From Ilyomonas sp963790435 (GTDB lineage: Bacteria; Bacteroidota; Bacteroidia; Chitinophagales; Chitinophagaceae), in the NCBI GenBank assembly GCA_963790435.1, contig CAWBOI010000001.1, positions 124,001-188,000 of the forward strand: a stretch of 64,000 nucleotides of DNA. Direction: 5' to 3'. Below the pieces are notes generated by a model. That model saw only the letters and a list, made by a program, of their open reading frames with translations, did not search any database and was not told where the DNA came from. Of this stretch, positions 62,576-64,000 are shown piece after piece. The first letter of the stretch is position 1. Every line of letters begins with the position of its first letter. Position numbers and translations under genes: made by a program.

Positions 62576-64000
62576 ATGCAAACACTTCTTTTTTATGCGT
62601 TGAAAGTAATGATTTATTCCGCCATCTTTTTTGGGTATTACTGTATTGCGCTTCGCAACAAACGCTTTCATCATTACAACCGTTTTTATCTGTTGCTTAC
62701 GGTTGTATTAAGTTTGTTTTTGCCATTAATTCATCTTCAGTTGTGGCAATGGAACAGCAGCAATACCGGAGTGATAAAATTGCTAAGTGTAACAACTGCG
62801 AACGATTATGAAGCTGTTGTTTCCTCCCATTCTTCGGCTTTGGATTGGGCCAATATCGCAAGCCTGTGTTATTGCATCATTGCGCTGGGATTGTTGCTGG
62901 CAGCCGCTTTGAGCGTGCTTTCCATTTTCCGGTTAAAAACAAAATACAAGGTTGATAAGATTGAAAGCATCAACTTTATCAACACCGATTTAGAGCAGTC
63001 GCCCTTTTCATTTTTCAATAATTTGTTCTGGAAAAACACACTCCTTTTAACTGATGAAGGTGGCAAACAAATTTTTAAACACGAACTAACGCACATTGAG
63101 CAAAAGCACAGTTGGGATAAGTTGTTCATGCGTATTGTTACGGCTTTGTTTTGGTTCAATCCACTGTACTGGCTGGCGCAAAAAGAGCTATCCATGATAC
63201 ACGAATTTATTGCCGATGAAAAAGCGGTTGAAAACAAAAGCGCTGAAGCTTTTGCAATGATGATATTACAATCGCAATATTCGAAAAGTGTTTTTTCTCC
63301 TGCACAATCATTTCATTATTCACCAATCAAAAGACGATTACTTATGCTTACCACATCAAAGAAACCCAGCTTTAGTTATGCAAGAAGAATTATGCTGTTA
63401 CCGCTACTTGCCATTAGTTTGTTTTTGTTTGCATTTAAGTTGAAGAAAAACGAAACAAAAACAAATGTTACTCATACAAACACGCCATTTGTTTTGGTGG
63501 TTGATGCAGGGCATGGCGGAACGGATAATGGTGCAATTGGATTGAACGACGTAAACGAAAAGGACATTAACTTATCAATTGCCAAGAAGATTGAAGAGTT
63601 GGCACCGGAATATGGTGTCAAAGTCTTGATGACAAGAGAAGACGACAAAACTGTTTCTTTACAAGACAGAATGGATTTTATTAGAGTTACTCAACCGAAT
63701 GCCTGTGTTTCTATTCACATCAATTCAAGTGCAGGACAAGAGACCGTCAGAAACGGCGCCTCGATTTATATACCGAGAAATGAAACGAAAGATAATTATA
63801 AACAAAGCTATTTGTTGGGATCCACTGTATTACAAAATGTCGAAAAAAATTTTACCGTTGACTCAACTTTACTGCAACGCAAAAGCAAAGGAATTTATAT
63901 TATCGATTCAAATCCTTATCCGGCAATCATTTTGGAATGTGGATACATAAACAACGATAATGACCTTAAGCAATTAGCTGATAATACTAAAATGGAACAA
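62576..64000 (+). CDS. M56 (BlaR1-type) membrane protease fused to N-acetylmuramoyl-L-alanine amidase, 3' end outside window
   Basis: 475 residues are visible from ATG 62576, still open at the edge. The N-terminal BlaR1/M56 domain has membrane segments at about 10-25, 36-52, 95-117 and a fourth at about 282-298; the zinc site HELTHIEQKH is at residues 169-178, with a downstream Glu in HEFIADEKAVEN. After the fourth segment the periplasmic part is an Amidase_3 domain: FVLVVDAGHGGTDNGAIGL (about 304-322), the zinc His in CVSIHINSSAG, and the catalytic Glu in AIILECGYINND (about 452). Classical BlaR1 has a penicillin-binding sensor in this place. An amidase there suggests sensing or processing of peptidoglycan fragments (inference). 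Confidence 0.88.
   Translation, partial: MQTLLFYALKVMIYSAIFFGYYCIALRNKRFHHYNRFYLLLTVVLSLFLPLIHLQLWQWNSSNTGVIKLLSVTTANDYEAVVSSHSSALDWANIASLCYCIIALGLLLAAALSVLSIFRLKTKYKVDKIESINFINTDLEQSPFSFFNNLFWKNTLLLTDEGGKQIFKHELTHIEQKHSWDKLFMRIVTALFWFNPLYWLAQKELSMIHEFIADEKAVENKSAEAFAMMILQSQYSKSVFSPAQSFHYSPIKRRLLMLTTSKKPSFSYARRIMLLPLLAISLFLFAFKLKKNETKTNVTHTNTPFVLVVDAGHGGTDNGAIGLNDVNEKDINLSIAKKIEELAPEYGVKVLMTREDDKTVSLQDRMDFIRVTQPNACVSIHINSSAGQETVRNGASIYIPRNETKDNYKQSYLLGSTVLQNVEKNFTVDSTLLQRKSKGIYIIDSNPYPAIILECGYINNDNDLKQLADNTKMEQ

Overview
The window is a chromosomal stretch of a Bacteroidota bacterium, most likely from the Chitinophagaceae or close relatives. That placement is inferred from a SusC/SusD pair, GLPGLI and outer-membrane beta-barrel proteins, LytS/LytTR two-component genes, the alternative GlmU-like nucleotidyltransferase, an OtsA-OtsB fusion, promoters resembling TTG-N19-TAnnTTTG, and moderately AT-rich DNA. 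No rRNA, phage, transposase or CRISPR array was seen. One tRNA (Pro, CGG) is present.

Layout. 0-12.4 kb holds housekeeping and small-function genes: a truncated serine beta-lactamase-family protein, a GlmU-like enzyme, tpiA, enoyl-CoA hydratase, mnmA, a PLP aminotransferase, a DUF4395 membrane protein, a LytS/LytTR pair, a large conserved protein of unknown function and an exported Gfo/Idh/MocA oxidoreductase. 12.6-24 kb holds a 1152-residue TraB/GumN-like exported protein, a CheB methylesterase preceded by a hexanucleotide microsatellite, a CheB-CheR-PAS-histidine kinase hybrid broken by about sixteen frame changes, and a receiver protein. 24-34 kb holds a frameshifted DUF3179 gene and a leftward operon of four AhpD/carboxymuconolactone-decarboxylase-like (CMD) paralogues, an MFS transporter, SusC (frameshifted) and SusD (frameshifted near its end). 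34-50 kb holds an esterase, tRNA-Pro with a decayed tRNA-like copy, an HMA protein, pyrE, a NUDIX hydrolase, trehalose synthesis (OtsAB), a 2-oxo acid dehydrogenase E2 split by a frameshift, cinA, a PBP4-type peptidase, a GLPGLI/outer-membrane receptor pair, glycogen branching enzyme and phosphoglycerate mutase. 50-64 kb holds a GH2 hydrolase, a cytochrome c-PQQ sugar dehydrogenase, a Tat-type sugar isomerase, glnS, an AI-2E permease, an L,D-transpeptidase-like protein, crcB, a marR-pirin-yceI-FMN reductase operon and, at the edge, a BlaI repressor with an M56 protease fused to an N-acetylmuramoyl-L-alanine amidase.

Most interesting points. (1) The seven-gene CMDx4-MFS-SusC-SusD operon, with a 16-bp dyad in its promoter region. 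(2) The BlaI / M56-amidase module, which looks like a cell-wall damage sensor with two identical-spacing dyads at its promoter. (3) A family of nested-palindrome intergenic elements (four copies in 14 kb), plus a second family of inverted repeats between convergent genes. (4) A dense cluster of indels between 18.5 and 29.3 kb. Several of these look like one-base homopolymer losses, so sequence error has to be excluded before calling gene decay.
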